A DNA stretch of 64,000 bases, from positions 1 through 64,000 of the forward strand of contig ARYC01000132.1 in assembly GCA_000711775.1 (NCBI GenBank). Reading direction: 5' to 3'. Below, piece after piece: positions 1 to 10,235 of the stretch. The position numbers and the translations under genes were made by a program. Source of the stretch: Oxytricha trifallax (lineage: Eukaryota > Ciliophora > Spirotrichea > Sporadotrichida > Oxytrichidae). A model generated the notes under the pieces. The model searched no databases, was not told the origin of the DNA, and saw only the letters and a list, made by a program, of their open reading frames with translations. How positions within the stretch are numbered: position 1 is the first letter of the stretch; every line of letters starts with the position of its first letter.

Positions 1-1077
1 CATTAAAAGAAAAATGGGAAGTATGTCTGTGAGTTCTGTGAGAAGCCATATTCTCATACTAGAGACCTCAAAGTGCACCCTAAAGAAAAAGCACAATTAA
101 AGTTTTGTCTTTATTCATGAACCTACAGGGAATAGATTCCTCTAAAAGAGAAGATCAAGAAACCCAGTGGAGTCTCTTAGAGTTGAAGTCTAGAAGTAAG
201 TAAAGATGAAGAAAGCAGTCAAGAACTTTCCAGTCTCTGAGATCAATAAAATCATGGTTAAAATAGAGGCAATAAAGATTCCTATATTAAAAATCATTGA
301 CTTAGATTCTTGCCTAGAAAGCTACCTCACTCTTGAAGATAAAATAGAGAAGAGAGTCATTACTGATGACTAATATGCTTAGAAGATATATCCATTCAAT
401 TACTCCCTTGCTGATGACAAGTTAAAATGGAATTTGCAAATGAGTATTATGCCCTTTAAAAGGCAAAGTTAAATGAGTGCAGGCATATCATATAGCTTGA
501 TGCTATTTTACTTGGTAAAGATAATGTAGCCTACAGGCTTCCATTACTTGAAATGACTTACAGAGAATTCTTATCTGACAATAAATGTCAGAGATAAATT
601 GGCTAGATTGTATAGCAAATAGTGGAGGGGATTGAAGAGCTTCACAAGCTAGGCTATGTTCATAGAGACTTAAAGCCAGAGAATATCATGTTGAACTTTC
701 AGCCTCTTAGAGTTTATATTATAGACTTCAACAGAGCTCAAAGAGTGCAAGCCTCTGCATAAGGAAATGTATACGGTACTCGTGGATATTTTCCAGAGAG
801 AGAGGATTGGAGAGATGGAGACACTTAATGGGATATCTGGGCTCTAGCAGTAATAATAATAGAGAGCGACATGCCAAGAAACGATTACTTTAGCTGCAGG
901 GGTGAGAGAGATTCTAAGCAGAGAATCAAACAATATCTCGATAAAAATAAAATAAATGGAGGTCTCAGAGAACTTGCATACTCAACTATTATCAAGCCAA
1001 GCTAAGAGAATTAACAAACAATAGAAACAATCAAACATCAACTTAGAAAGATAAAATTCAGAGAACTGGCCACATGA
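1..1077 (+). pseudogene. TBE#1 zinc-finger/protein-kinase gene, 3' part, broken
   Basis: This corresponds to the TBE 57-kDa protein, which joins C2H2 fingers to a protein-kinase-like domain. The window opens inside a finger (CEFCEKPYSHTRDLK). Kinase motifs follow: HRDLKPEN near 663-688, then DFNRA where kinases have DFG, then a G-T-R-G-Y-F-P loop and a WDIWAL segment. Translation ends at TGA 1075-1077. An in-frame TGA at 118-120 and later frame changes mean the copy cannot make the full protein. The Asp of DFG is kept but the Gly is Asn, as in every TBE copy here. Function in transposition is unknown. Confidence 0.8.
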
Positions 1078-1259
1078 CTCTAAGCTTATGTTTGTGAGAA
1101 ATATTTTAAAAACTCGCTTGTTATACTCACTTAAAATACTAATATTTAAACATTAAACCCCTACATAAACCCTATTAAAACCCTAATAAAGGTTGCACTA
1201 ATAGTCTACTTTTATCAATCAAAACTCAATCAAACTACTGAAAGGGTTTTGGGGTTTTG
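1..1259 (+). mobile_element. TBE#1, right part of a telomere-bearing element cut by the window start
   Basis: The segment carries the 3' part of a TBE zinc-finger/kinase gene and ends at 1241-1259 in a G4T4-type repeat, followed by AAT (1260-1262), the usual TBE target triplet. In intact TBEs the kinase gene reads toward this end, so orientation is plus, with transposase and 22-kDa genes expected before position 1. The terminal 100 bp differs from TBE#2, #4 and #5: it lacks their shared terminal block and instead resembles the remnant at 31,290-31,570. It probably belongs to another TBE subfamily. Confidence 0.85.
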
Positions 1260-1262
1260 AAT

Positions 1263-1380
1263 ACAGCTGACTTAAGTAGTACTTATTTGTGTCGATCTCG
1301 AAGATCTCCCTAGTTTTGATCTGAAATAATGCCCTCTTCTTGACTCTCAGTTATACACGGATATAATCGTTTAACAAGGA
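1263..1380 (-). other. Short non-TBE spacer between TBE#1 and TBE#2
   Basis: About 120 bp between the end of TBE#1 and the start of TBE#2. It does not resemble TBE sequence. On the minus strand it is open for about 38 codons with a varied, charged composition, so it may be a scrap of a host coding segment. With one stop codon in this code, an opening of this size can arise by chance. Confidence 0.3.
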
Positions 1381-1462
1381 AATCAAAACCCCAAAACCCC
1401 TTAATGAGGTTTATAAGTGCTTTGATTTGTAGGGAATTTGTTAGGGGTTGGGGTTATTAATT

Positions 1463-2529
1463 AAATTCGAGACTAAAATAGCAAGCTTTTGGGGTCTATT
1501 ATGATGAAGAGTATATAGATTTAGTGTTTAAGCTGCGTTATGGATGTGATACGTGTAGTGAATAAGTCAAACCAGTACTGAACTATAAGTCTATTGCACT
1601 GCTCTTAAAGCGTAGTCCATCAAATATTCGCTCTCACTTCTTGAAAGCTGTGTAATTAAAGCAATAATAGCTGAATTCTTAGCCTAAGATGAAGTCAAAG
1701 TTTCTATAGAAGCATATTGACTATCTTATTAATGAAAAAACTTTGAAGTATTGGGCTCACTTCTCTCTCGACTAACGAGCTATTATGTTTCACCGCCAGT
1801 TCCCTGAGTTGAAGATCTCTGCATAATCTGTTGCAAACATTTATAAACGAAACGGTATCTCTTACAAAGGTGTAAATCGTATCAAGAGAGTAATAGATTT
1901 CACTCTGCCATTTTACAACAACAACTTAAATTATATTTATAATTAAATGCAGAGAGCCTAATAGAATAATATTAAGTTTATACATGCTGACGAGGCTGTG
2001 TTTACCTTCAACACTTTCATCTAGAAGTCTTGGTATAAGAGGCATAGTAATATAGAAGTATATGACTAGAAAGTCAAGGTATAAAAAATGGCAATTCTTG
2101 GAGGTATTAGCGAGGATGCTGGTTTAGAAACTTATCTTATTCATCCTCGCTCTATTAAGACAGAGCAGTATATTAAGTTCTTAGAGCAGCTGAGAGAGAA
2201 GTACCCTGAATAAGAGATTATACTATTGGTTGATAATCTTTCTGTTCATAAGACTAATAAAAATAAGGAAGATGTATGAACAACTAAGAATAACGCCAGT
2301 ATTCAACGTACCTTACAGTCCATAGTTTAATGGAATTGAGTTCTACTGGGGTATATTAAAAGGTCATTACAAGAAACTGCTGCTATATCACTTGATGCAT
2401 GACCTACCTATAGATACAGTAGACTTTATTAAAAGGTCAGCGAAGAGAGTAGATAATTTGTTGGCTTAAAAGTGTGCTAAAGAAGGGAGAATGAATGTAT
2501 ATAAATAAGTTTTTTAGTTAAGTTAATGA
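1463..2529 (+). pseudogene. TBE#2 DDE transposase (42-kDa type), one frameshift, start lost
   Basis: Tc1/mariner-like transposase that would cut and paste the TBE. The N-terminal part is helix-turn-helix-like (KPVLNYKSIALLLKRSPSN). The catalytic residues are present: Asp in FIHADEAVF (about 1988), Asp in LLVDNLSVH (about 2230) and Glu in FNGIEFYWG (about 2335), a DD34E pattern. The frame changes once, at 2255-2272, where a run of A's appears to hold an extra base and the original frame hits TGA. TBE#4 has an ATG in the equivalent place (24,398); here none is visible in frame. Stop is TGA 2527-2529. The gene points toward the convergent 22-kDa gene, 9 bp away. Confidence 0.85.
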
Positions 2530-2538
2530 ATATATAAG

Positions 2539-3326
2539 TCACATTTAAAATTCTTTAGAGGGAGCTGGCTTCTCTTTCTTTTCTTCTACTTCTTGCTTCC
2601 CTCCTCCTAAGTTTCTTCTCTTGCTGCCAGCTCCAGCATCTATGTTCATTGACTCTGGAGGCTAAAAATTTGAATAAAGTCTCTTGCTAACTTCATACTT
2701 TGTCTGCGACTTTCGCTCTCTGTGAAGCTTGCTCTATTCCTTCATCAAAAAGATGACAGTATCAGATTTTTCTAAAGAGTTAAGCTTGAAATATTACTTG
2801 AAATAAAAGGGTGCTTCTGCAGCTCTGATAGCCAGCTCTCACTTATCTTGATCCCTTGTTTTTCCTTATCTTCAGAAGAGATGCTGTACCTTTTCTTATG
2901 AGATTCTTGGATAATTTCTTTCAAGTAATCACCTTTGATTGTTGCAAGTATGCCAAATAAATAGTTTCTTTCAGGTAGTTTATTTGACATATGCTTCTTT
3001 GTAGGCAGGTACTGCGAAACCTCTGGGTCGTTCATAGCATCATCATATAAGTTAGTCACTTAAATCTCTGGATAGTTTGGATTCTCTGCAAACTTTACAT
3101 CTTAAGTTTTTAATGCTTTCTTCTCTTCGCAGAGTATCGCTCTTAGAAATGAAATTTTAGTACCTTCCATCGTTGGCAGGAACAAACCAACTACATAATA
3201 AAGATTAGCCACTATGAGTTCATTACCTTGCTGCACCAGGTAGCGGTGCAAATCCTCCTTGCTTCTAAATCTTTGAATCAATTCTTGTGCTTGCACTCTT
3301 TTCATTGCATCATTCATTGACTCCAT
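2539..3326 (-). CDS. TBE#2 22-kDa-type protein, intact, with a 26-nt intron
   Basis: This is the middle TBE gene, of unknown function. The ATG is at 3326 (MESMNDAMKRVQAQEL) and the only in-frame TGA ends at 2539. Reading straight through shifts the frame near 2775, but removing 2772-2797 on the minus strand (starts GTAATATTT, ends CTTTAG, 26 nt) gives one 253-residue frame. TBE#4 and #5 have a GT...TAG segment of the same length at the same codon. The C-terminus is basic then Glu/Lys-rich (SKRRN, EEKKEKPAPSKEF). No breaks are seen, making this the best-preserved 22-kDa gene here. It is probably a DNA- or protein-binding accessory factor; no fold was recognised. Confidence 0.85.
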
Positions 3327-3862
3327 CTTGTTTACAGATCTAAGAAATGATATTCAAATTTAAGTTTATTGATTTCAAATATAAACCTCTGTAAAACTTA
3401 CTATTAAATATGGGCATCCTATAGGAGATCAACCTCAAAGAAGGATATGGAGAAGATTTTGAGAACTGGTTTCAAACTTGAGAGATTGATTTCAATTTCT
3501 ACTGTTATAGTTCCAAATTTTTAAATTTAAATTGGTACGTACTTAATTAGGAGCAGCTCCTAAAATGCTAGTACTTAATTAGGAGCACCCTAATTTATAT
3601 CATAAAATCACAAAATACCTCCTAAAGCAGTACGTACTTAATTAGATGCACCTCCTAAATCGGTACGTGCTGTAATCAACTTATTATTGATAGTAAAAAT
3701 GTTTACTTTCTCACCCATATTTAGAGCTGGTTCGTCTCTTAGTGCTCATTTTTCTTTGGCTAATACTCTAAAAACTTCCCTTCAAACTTATAGGGTTGCA
3801 AAGCTCTCCTATGAGCTCTGAGTTATAGATGCAGTTTTATAATTTTAAATTCAAATTTAAAT

Positions 3863-5230
3863 ATGAGCGCTAACATTTTAAGAAAAACAACAGCACTTCC
3901 ATCAAACTAAATGAGACTTACCTTTGGCAGCAATAAAAAGTGTGATAGCTGTGAGATGAACTCTCATAAAGAACTACCAGAGCTATCACTTGAGGTCTCT
4001 GTTATTAAAATAGAAATTAATAATAGAAAATAAATGGCAATCAAGTGCGTGGGAAACAGAGAGGAGGAGAAAGGTAATAATGAAATTCCATTACAATCTG
4101 AAGAAGTTGAAGTCTATTTTTGTGAGTTATGAGTGAGAGATTTTGCTCATAAATCAAGCTGGTACAGACATATGAAGGAGCATAGAGAAGCCAAGCCCAC
4201 TGTCTACTTAAAGCATGATAAAATAGATGGAAAGTATGACTGCTTTTGAGTGCCATAAGCAATATTCTCATACAAGAGACTTGAAGAAGCATCTATTAAA
4301 AGCTCACAAGAAAGATATAGAAATTGAGAATCATGAAGTTGAGTTGAAGCTTCTCAACAAAAGAAAAGCGAGGGAATATTCTAAGGTCGTAGTGCCTGAA
4401 CAAGCTAGAGAGTTAATGTACATTAAGAAGGCACGCAACCAACTAACCTCTGAAATAACAAAAATTATGATCAAGATTCAATATAAAAAGATTCCTGTTC
4501 TTGCCTAAATTGACCTAGACACTTCACTTTAAAGCTACCTTATATTAGAAGACTCCTTTGATAAGAAAGTTATCAATGATCATCAATACGCATACAAGGT
4601 GTATCCCTTCAACTATCTCTTAAGTGATGATAAATACTAGATGGAGTTTACAAATGAGTATCAAGTACTCACTCAAGCAAAGTTTAAAGAGTGTAGTTAC
4701 TTAATCAAGCTAGATGCTATTCTCCTTGCCAAGGATCATGTTGCTTTTAGACTGCCTCTCTATGAAATGACCCTCAGAGATTTCATAACTGATCAAAGGA
4801 ATCATAAGTAGCTTGCTTTGATAGCAACTTAAACCTTACAAGGTATTAAAGAGCTACATAATTTAGGCTTTATTCATAGAGATTTGAAGCATGAGAATAT
4901 TATGATAAACTTCTCACCTGTAAGAGTAGCAATTATTGACTTCAACAGAGCATTAAGGGTAGAAGTGCCAAGGCTTGGAAGTGTTATGGGAACTGCAGGC
5001 TATTATCCAGAAAGAGATGACTGGAGAGATGGAGACTTTCAATGGGATTTGTGGGCAATGGCAGCAATAATAATAGAAAGCAATATGCCTCGCAACGATT
5101 ACTACTCAACAAGGTGTGAAAAGGATGCGAAGCAAAGAATAAAGCAATTTATTGATAAAAACAGAGTATCTCTTTCAATGAAATAGATGGTAGAGTAAGT
5201 TATTATCAAGCCAAATCTACGATCAGACAT
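3863..5230 (+). pseudogene. TBE#2 zinc-finger/protein-kinase gene, several breaks
   Basis: The ATG at 3863 opens a frame with two degenerate C2H2 fingers, followed by a kinase-like domain. The second Cys of the first finger (CEL-stop-VRDF) is a TGA at about 4127-4129. An extra T near 4247 shifts the frame just before the second finger (ECHKQYSHTRDLKKHL). From there the frame is open through the kinase: AYKVYPF (putative Lys), HRDLKHEN (4875-4900), DFNRA (4938-4952), GTAGYYPERDDW and WDLWAMA. The nested element at 5231 removes the natural C-terminus. The product cannot be full length. Confidence 0.82.
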
Positions 5231-5297
5231 AAAACCCCTTTACTGTTATTTATAAGATTTGGGTGACGTATTAAATTAATCAAGATTGAAATATTAT

Positions 5298-5340
5298 AAT
5301 AATTGAATTTGGTAGCTTTAGTAATTTATTAGAGGGTCCT

Positions 5341-5374
<34 letters not shown>

Positions 5375-5424
5375 AGGCTATTCTACTAAAGCTACCAAAT
5401 GACGAATGCGAAATTTAATTATTA
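5298..5424. repeat. Imperfect hairpin with a (GTA)n microsatellite loop
   Basis: Two arms built around TTTGGTAGCTTTAGTA and its reverse complement (TACTAAAGCTACCAAA) enclose a run of about eleven GTA units at 5342-5375. The structure lies inside the nested transposon near its left end. It may be a replication-slippage product or a binding site. Confidence 0.75.
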
Positions 5425-5439
5425 TAAACTGCTACCCCT

Positions 5440-6312
5440 CTAAAATAATACTTAAGAACCCTTAAGAAAGACACAAATCCAACAGATGAACCTACTACTA
5501 CTCGATACTAACAACCCACCAGCCAGCAAAACGACCCATAGCTGCTCGAAGACCCATCAGAAGATCTACTGCTCGATAATCTTGAGTTCAACGATCCCCT
5601 GCTCACCAAGACATCTTTCCAACAGCGCCTTAGCAATCTCTTGAGCAACATATAGACAGCGAATAGAAGCCGGGGAGCACTCTGACGAGTGGTTAGCAGT
5701 ATTCTTGGCTCGCGCTCCACGCTCTCTTATTCGACATTAGTGGACGAGACCTTGAATGGGGATTGTAGTTTTGAGAAGGAAGATGGAGGGCGCCATATTG
5801 GAGGGTCTCACGATGATTCGACACATTACCAAACCATGGGAAATATCTTGGATCCCACCTCGGATGTCTCAGCACCTCTATTAAGGTAAGATTCGAGCCT
5901 TAGTTGCTAACACCATATGTAGGGAAGGAGCACAACGTAACCTATTACCTAAGATAAGCGATTAGATGGCGAGTCCCAGCAATTATCTCAAGAACGCCTG
6001 CTGTCCAGATACCGTTGGCTCAGAGCCGCCAAGCCAGTTGGCATCCTGAATACTCATGAGTAGCCAAAGGCACTAAACTCTTATGCCAAAGCACGAAGCT
6101 CTAGTGCATTGCGCCTTAGTGAAATTCATACTACTCTAGTGCTAAAGTGTATCAGAATAAACCCTTCTAAATCAGGATTCTTGGCACCCTAGTCTATGAC
6201 AGTCAAACTGGCCTGTTTGGGGGCAGCACTCTACATGCGTTGGCTTAAGGTCGCATACATTAGGGCACTCACTGCATGGAGCCGACTTATGAGGACTCTG
6301 AGGGTCGAGTGA
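5440..6312 (+). pseudogene. Nested element ORF 1, unrecognised, one in-frame TGA
   Basis: One frame is open from about 5440 to TGA 6310-6312 except for a TGA at 5683-5685, about 290 codons in all. The first third is acidic and Gln-rich (PQLLEDPSEDLLLDNLEF). The last third is basic and hydrophobic (LSRYRWLRAAKPVG, then VKLACLGAALYMRWLK). A consensus-like intron (GTAAGATTC...CTAAC...TAG, 5886-5922) lies inside, so the gene may be spliced. No family was recognised. An alternative frame is also open at 6121-6541, so the product is uncertain. No clear ATG precedes 5440. Confidence 0.45.
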
Positions 6313-6610
6313 CTTTGAATATTCCACCTACCTGGCGTCATCAGCAAAAGTATACCCTTAATAATCCTTGTCTGGTAAACAGCTGCCTGCTCAGTTATTT
6401 GTAACTCGCTAGCTCAGGCTGCGCTCTCTCGATCGAGGTACGATACGACTATGGTGGCTTGCTAAAAATCATCGAATTCGCCTGCGACAAGCTCTCTGTA
6501 AAAATCAACGATTTGAAAAATTCCAATGTGAAGTTCTCCTGAGCTTGACATTCTGATTGCCTCCCACTAACTAAGATCCAATCAAGAATAATGAAACTGT
6601 AGACAATATC

Positions 6611-6925
6611 ATGAACCGAGCTGCTGATAGAGATCAGAGCCCTCAGTCAATAAGCAAAGAAAGGCAAAGAAGAGAAATCGTGCTAAAGAGATTCACTAAG
6701 GACCTGGACATGCTCATGCAGAGCGCCCCCCACATCCCCATTAAGTTCTTGCAGAGATTCAAGGCCGCCATCTCCCAGGACACCGTGGATGTGTTGATGA
6801 AGGAAGCATTGAAATTCAGACCTAAGGATGGAGAATGCGAAGAGATCAAGAACCTGGACCGCGAGAGGCAGGAGCAGCTCAAGACATTGAGAGAGATTGG
6901 CAAATTTGTGAAGTCAATTATGTGA
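6611..6925 (+). CDS. Nested element ORF 2, small charged helical protein
   Basis: 104 residues starting MNRAADRDQ and ending GKFVKSIM before TGA 6923-6925. The sequence is helical and highly charged, with no Cys cluster or membrane segment. The spacing of APHIPIKFLQ and of the C-terminal Glu/Lys helix parallels CPLMPRSLLT and the last helix of the ORF ending at 22,268, and both lie last before the right end of their element. They are probably homologous accessory proteins; function unknown. Confidence 0.55.
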   Translation: MNRAADRDQSPQSISKERQRREIVLKRFTKDLDMLMQSAPHIPIKFLQRFKAAISQDTVDVLMKEALKFRPKDGECEEIKNLDRERQEQLKTLREIGKFVKSIM

Positions 6926-7204
6926 TATTAAGTTTCAAGTATTTGTATTTTGATTAATTTCTATCGTCTACAAAAAATTGTAAATAACAGCATTGGGGTT
7001 TTATCAATTGAATAGATAGAATTAGTGGTTGAGTAAAATAAACTTCAGACCTCTCCCACATGATCCAAAAGTGCATTTTGAGTGATTAAATTAAATACAT
7101 TTACTATAAAATTCACATTAAAACCTAATAATAACCCCAACCCCTAACAAATTCCCTACAAATCAAAGCACTTATAAACCTCATTAAGGGGTATTGCGAT
7201 TTTG

Positions 7205-7440
7205 ATTATCGTCTCTACTATGTTTTTATTTCTTCGCAGACATCTTCTTACTTTATATGCTTCTTAGCTAAGCTAATTGATTGTTTTTCATGCTTAGTAC
7301 CAAAGTAAGACATGCTTTCCATGTCACTTTCTAATATAATAGCAGCAACTTGCCATACATCCCACTTAACTGAACCATTTGTCCACTTTTCTCTGATTGG
7401 GAAGTATCCTGGTGTCCCAAGAACCTTTGCTAATCATTTA
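7205..7440 (-). pseudogene. TBE#3 kinase gene, C-terminal fragment
   Basis: The minus strand encodes the post-catalytic part of the TBE kinase: VLGTPGYFPIREKWTNGS, WDVW, AAIILESDMESMSYF, and GTKHEKQSISLAKKHIKQED. A one-base shift occurs near 7225. Homology stops exactly at the TBE#2 right terminus (7204), at the codons equivalent to VETII in TBE#4/#5. This fragment continues the gene at 8205-9246 after the AT-rich insertion. Confidence 0.8.
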
Positions 7441-8204
7441 TTTTTGAACCTGTTGAAAATGGTTCTTGTATTTTATAGTAATTATATTAATATTTTTGAT
7501 CTATTTCACTAATTTAATAATATTAAATTCATATAAATAAATATTATTGATATTATATATCCTTATTTACTATAAATATCATTAATGACTTATATATTAA
7601 TAGTTTAATGTACTTAAATTAGGCATAATTAGTTACTTTAAATAAAACATATCATATTTTATTATTCTAAAATGATTAACTTAAGTTGAAATATAGTATT
7701 CGTTAAAGCTTCAAAAACACATGAGTAAATTCTATATAGATTTTTAGAATAATTTTCTATATAAAACTAGAGATTCTAAAGCATCACTATATTCACTTTT
7801 TGTGGATAAAAAATTATTATATCTAATAAATAGAGATTCTATAAAATCTTTTCAAATTTAAGCATAATTTTATATAGAATTATCACTAATTCCATAAGGA
7901 ATATTAGGATTCCTGAATTTATCAACATGAAAGAAGCTATTATGAATTAGTATTATGATGTATTGAGTATTAGTTTATAAAATAAATTCTATTTAAGGTA
8001 TGTAAATAATATATATCTGTATAATTAATATAAGAATTATATTATTAAAAGGTAGAGCCATTAAAGCCACTTTAAATGCAACCTATATTATTATATTCAA
8101 GCTTCTCAATACATTGAAAAAATAGTGGGATTTAAAAAAATAGTCCTTAGTCAGCACTAAAAATTAATATCTCTATATTTTTTAATCGATTTTAATATCG
8201 ATGA
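7441..8204. other. AT-rich insertion inside the TBE#3 kinase gene, no gene seen
   Basis: About 760 bp of AT-rich DNA separates the two parts of the TBE#3 kinase, replacing roughly 60 bp of kinase sequence (the DFN region). I found no terminal inverted repeats and no convincing ORF. It could be a decayed insertion or an IES-like segment. Confidence 0.5.
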
Positions 8205-9246
8205 ATGTTACAATTTCTTAGGCTTCAGATCTCTATGAACATATCCAAATTCATGCAACTCCTAGACACCCTTAATTATATCTGAAAGTATATCATTCAA
8301 GTCATCCGTAGATCTGTTTTGATATACATAGTCATAGAGTCATTTCATTTTTCTTAAGCCTTAGTGTGATGAACCCTAAGCCTAAAATAACACCGTCTAG
8401 CTTAAGCAAGTTCTTGCAATCTCTTTTTTAAGCTTCTCTAAAAACGATATATTCGTTAGCAAACTCATTCTAATACTGTTCATTCTTAATGAGATAGCTG
8501 AAAGGATATACCTTGTATGCAAACTCGTCGACTACTATAAGTTTTGCCTTGCTAGGCACGTTTATATTCAAGTAGTTTTCTATACAACTGCTAAGATCAA
8601 CAGCATTTAATGCAGGAATATACATAGCTCTCTCTTAGAAGCATGCTAAAAATGTATTGCCTGCAGGTTGATTCATTGACTCATATCGTTTCTGCCTCTT
8701 GAGCTTTTCTTACTACTCTCTTAAAGATTCAAGAGTTTTAGACTTTCTCTTGGCAGGTATAAGTTTTTAAGTCTCTTAATCTTACATTAAAAACTCGCTT
8801 AAATGATGCTTTTGCATGTGTCTTTTAACCTTAGCTGAGTGAGTGTAAGACTTCATGCAAATCGTGCATTAATACCTGCCATCCACCTTATCATGCTTGA
8901 AATAAATCTTCGCTTTACCAGAATGTATTTCTTTAATATGCCTCTTCAAGCTCTACTCAGTTGAGAAGAGGTTTTAACAATCATTGCATTCAAAGTGTTT
9001 TTATTTTTCAATTGGTTGATGTTCTTTTAGCTCCTCAACATATTCAATTCATGTTTAAAGTCTTATCTCTGTTCTCCCCTTCTAGTTAGATAATTCAATT
9101 TAGAAAACCTCTGCTTCAAACTCAAGAGCTCTTAACTCTACTTCCCTCTCAATATAAATAACTTCTTGCTTTTTATTGGTGCCAAAGTTTAGCTAAGATT
9201 AACCATTGTCAAGAGAGATTGCTTTACGATTTAAGTTAGCCGCCAT
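8205..9246 (-). pseudogene. TBE#3 zinc-finger/kinase gene, N-terminal and central part
   Basis: Starts at ATG 9246 (MAANLNRKAISLDNGQS). It has two good C2H2 fingers, CNDCQNLFSTEQSLKRHIKE and CTICMKSYTHSAKVKRHMQK, then a Lys/Arg/Gln-rich linker. The kinase part contains AYKVYPFSYL, a putative ATP-anchoring Lys. The frame breaks at about 8337, where CTATGA replaces the CTG-AGA of TBE#4. HRDLKP is still readable at about 8215-8240. The gene then runs into the AT-rich insertion. The finger region is close to TBE#4, so decay looks recent. Confidence 0.82.
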
Positions 9247-9751
9247 GTTTAAATTCAAATTTAAATTTGTATTATAAGCTCTATTAATCTCTCTAATTAT
9301 AGCAACTATGTATAGGAGTTGGCAACGCAGCACTAATGGTTGATATTGAAGTGTTAGAGCTCAAATTTATACTTAGTTTATAGCTATAATTTTTCTAATT
9401 CAATGCTTAATATTTTTAATTTTGCTATTAATTTTGAAAAAAATTAAGTTGTACTAGTACCGATTAGGTTTTTAACCAGATTGTAACTTTTCTAATAATA
9501 GCTCTCTTGATTAAAACTAGGTACTCGTACTTTGAAATTCATGCCAATTAAAATTAAACGAATTTAATACTAATTTAATATAACTATATTGATAAAAATG
9601 GAGATGAATCTCTACATTTTGTAACATTTTCTGCAAACTTTCACCACGTATCTTTACCAAGCTAACCTCCTATAATATGCCCATATTTAATTCTAAGATT
9701 TAAAGACTCAGATCTCTAATTTGAATTTCAATAATAAGAAAAGGAACAAGG

Positions 9752-10235
9752 ATGGAATCGAAAAGTACTGCAATGAAGAGGATTTAAGCTTAAGAAATGA
9801 TCTCAAAATTTAGAAGCAAAAAGGATCTCTATCGATACCTCACTCAGCATGGTAAGCATGTGACATATACTTAATCACATACTATAGTGGGTTTATTCTT
9901 TACAACGATAGAAGGTACCAAAATTCCATTCTTAAAAGCTATACTCTGTCATGAGAGAAAGCCTTCAAGAACAATGAAATAAAGTTGATAGATATACCAT
10001 GCTACCCAGAGATTTTAGTCACTAATCTCTACGAGGATGCGATGAATGATGAAGAGTTTGTAGTTTATCATTCTACCAAGAAACAACTCTCTAACAAACT
10101 TCCAGAATAGAGCTTCTTCTTTTGTGTTCTTGGCACTTTAAGAGAGAGTTATCTCAAAGAGATCATTGAAGAAGCTCACAAGAAACGCCACTATATTTCT
10201 CCAGAAGATTAAAAGAAGCAAGACATACTTATAAA
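9752..10235 (+). pseudogene. TBE#3 22-kDa gene, truncated by internal deletion
   Basis: ATG 9752 (MESKSTAMKRIQAQEMI) opens a frame aligned with the other 22-kDa genes up to HERKPSRT. One frameshift near 9975 is followed by DIPCYPEILVTNLYEDAMND and EEAHKKRHYISPEDQKKQD. At about 10,235 the sequence jumps into reversed transposase. The segment with the 26-nt intron and the basic C-terminus is missing. Confidence 0.8.

Larger units (their letters stand above)
5231..7002 (+). mobile_element. Non-TBE DNA transposon (deletion derivative) nested in TBE#2
   Basis: The ends form imperfect terminal inverted repeats of about 26 bp: left AAAACCCCTTTACTGTTATT, right end in reverse AAAACCCCAATGCTGTTATT. 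Both are followed by TTA-A-rich bases and both are flanked by AT. The interior is far richer in G+C than the surrounding TBE and holds two ORFs (5440-6312 and 6611-6925) in the ciliate code. The second resembles the last gene of the large block ending at 22,268, and the large block also begins AAAACCCCTTT. I infer a shortened relative of that element lacking its transposase. It interrupts the TBE#2 kinase gene, so it arrived after TBE#2. Confidence 0.75.
1384..7204 (+). mobile_element. TBE#2, telomere-bearing element invaded by another transposon
   Basis: The left end begins at 1384 with C-A4-C4-A4-C4. The right end (7120-7204) is the inverted copy of the left 80 bp, including the block reading CAAATCAAAGCACTTATAA. 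Inside are a plus-strand transposase (1463-2529), a minus-strand 22-kDa gene (2539-3326) and a plus-strand zinc-finger/kinase gene (from 3863), the standard TBE order. A 1.77-kb element at 5231-7002 splits the kinase 3' end. The right terminal repeat has decayed (GGGGTATTGCGATTTTG). The flanks are AAT (left) and ATT (right), not the direct repeat expected from one insertion. The right flank is TBE#3 kinase sequence but the left flank is not. Confidence 0.9.

Noticed and set aside
1384..1403. C4A4 runs read as chromosome telomeres
   Set aside because: They lie inside the DNA, are paired as inverted ends of gene-bearing elements with 3-bp target repeats, and are therefore TBE termini.
6121..6541. 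Alternative frame with NPCLVNSCLLSYLQL resembling the protease-like region at 20,800
   Set aside because: The frame from 5440 to 6312 overlaps it and is longer. With one stop codon, 140-codon chance frames are common in GC-balanced DNA, so the similarity is probably accidental.
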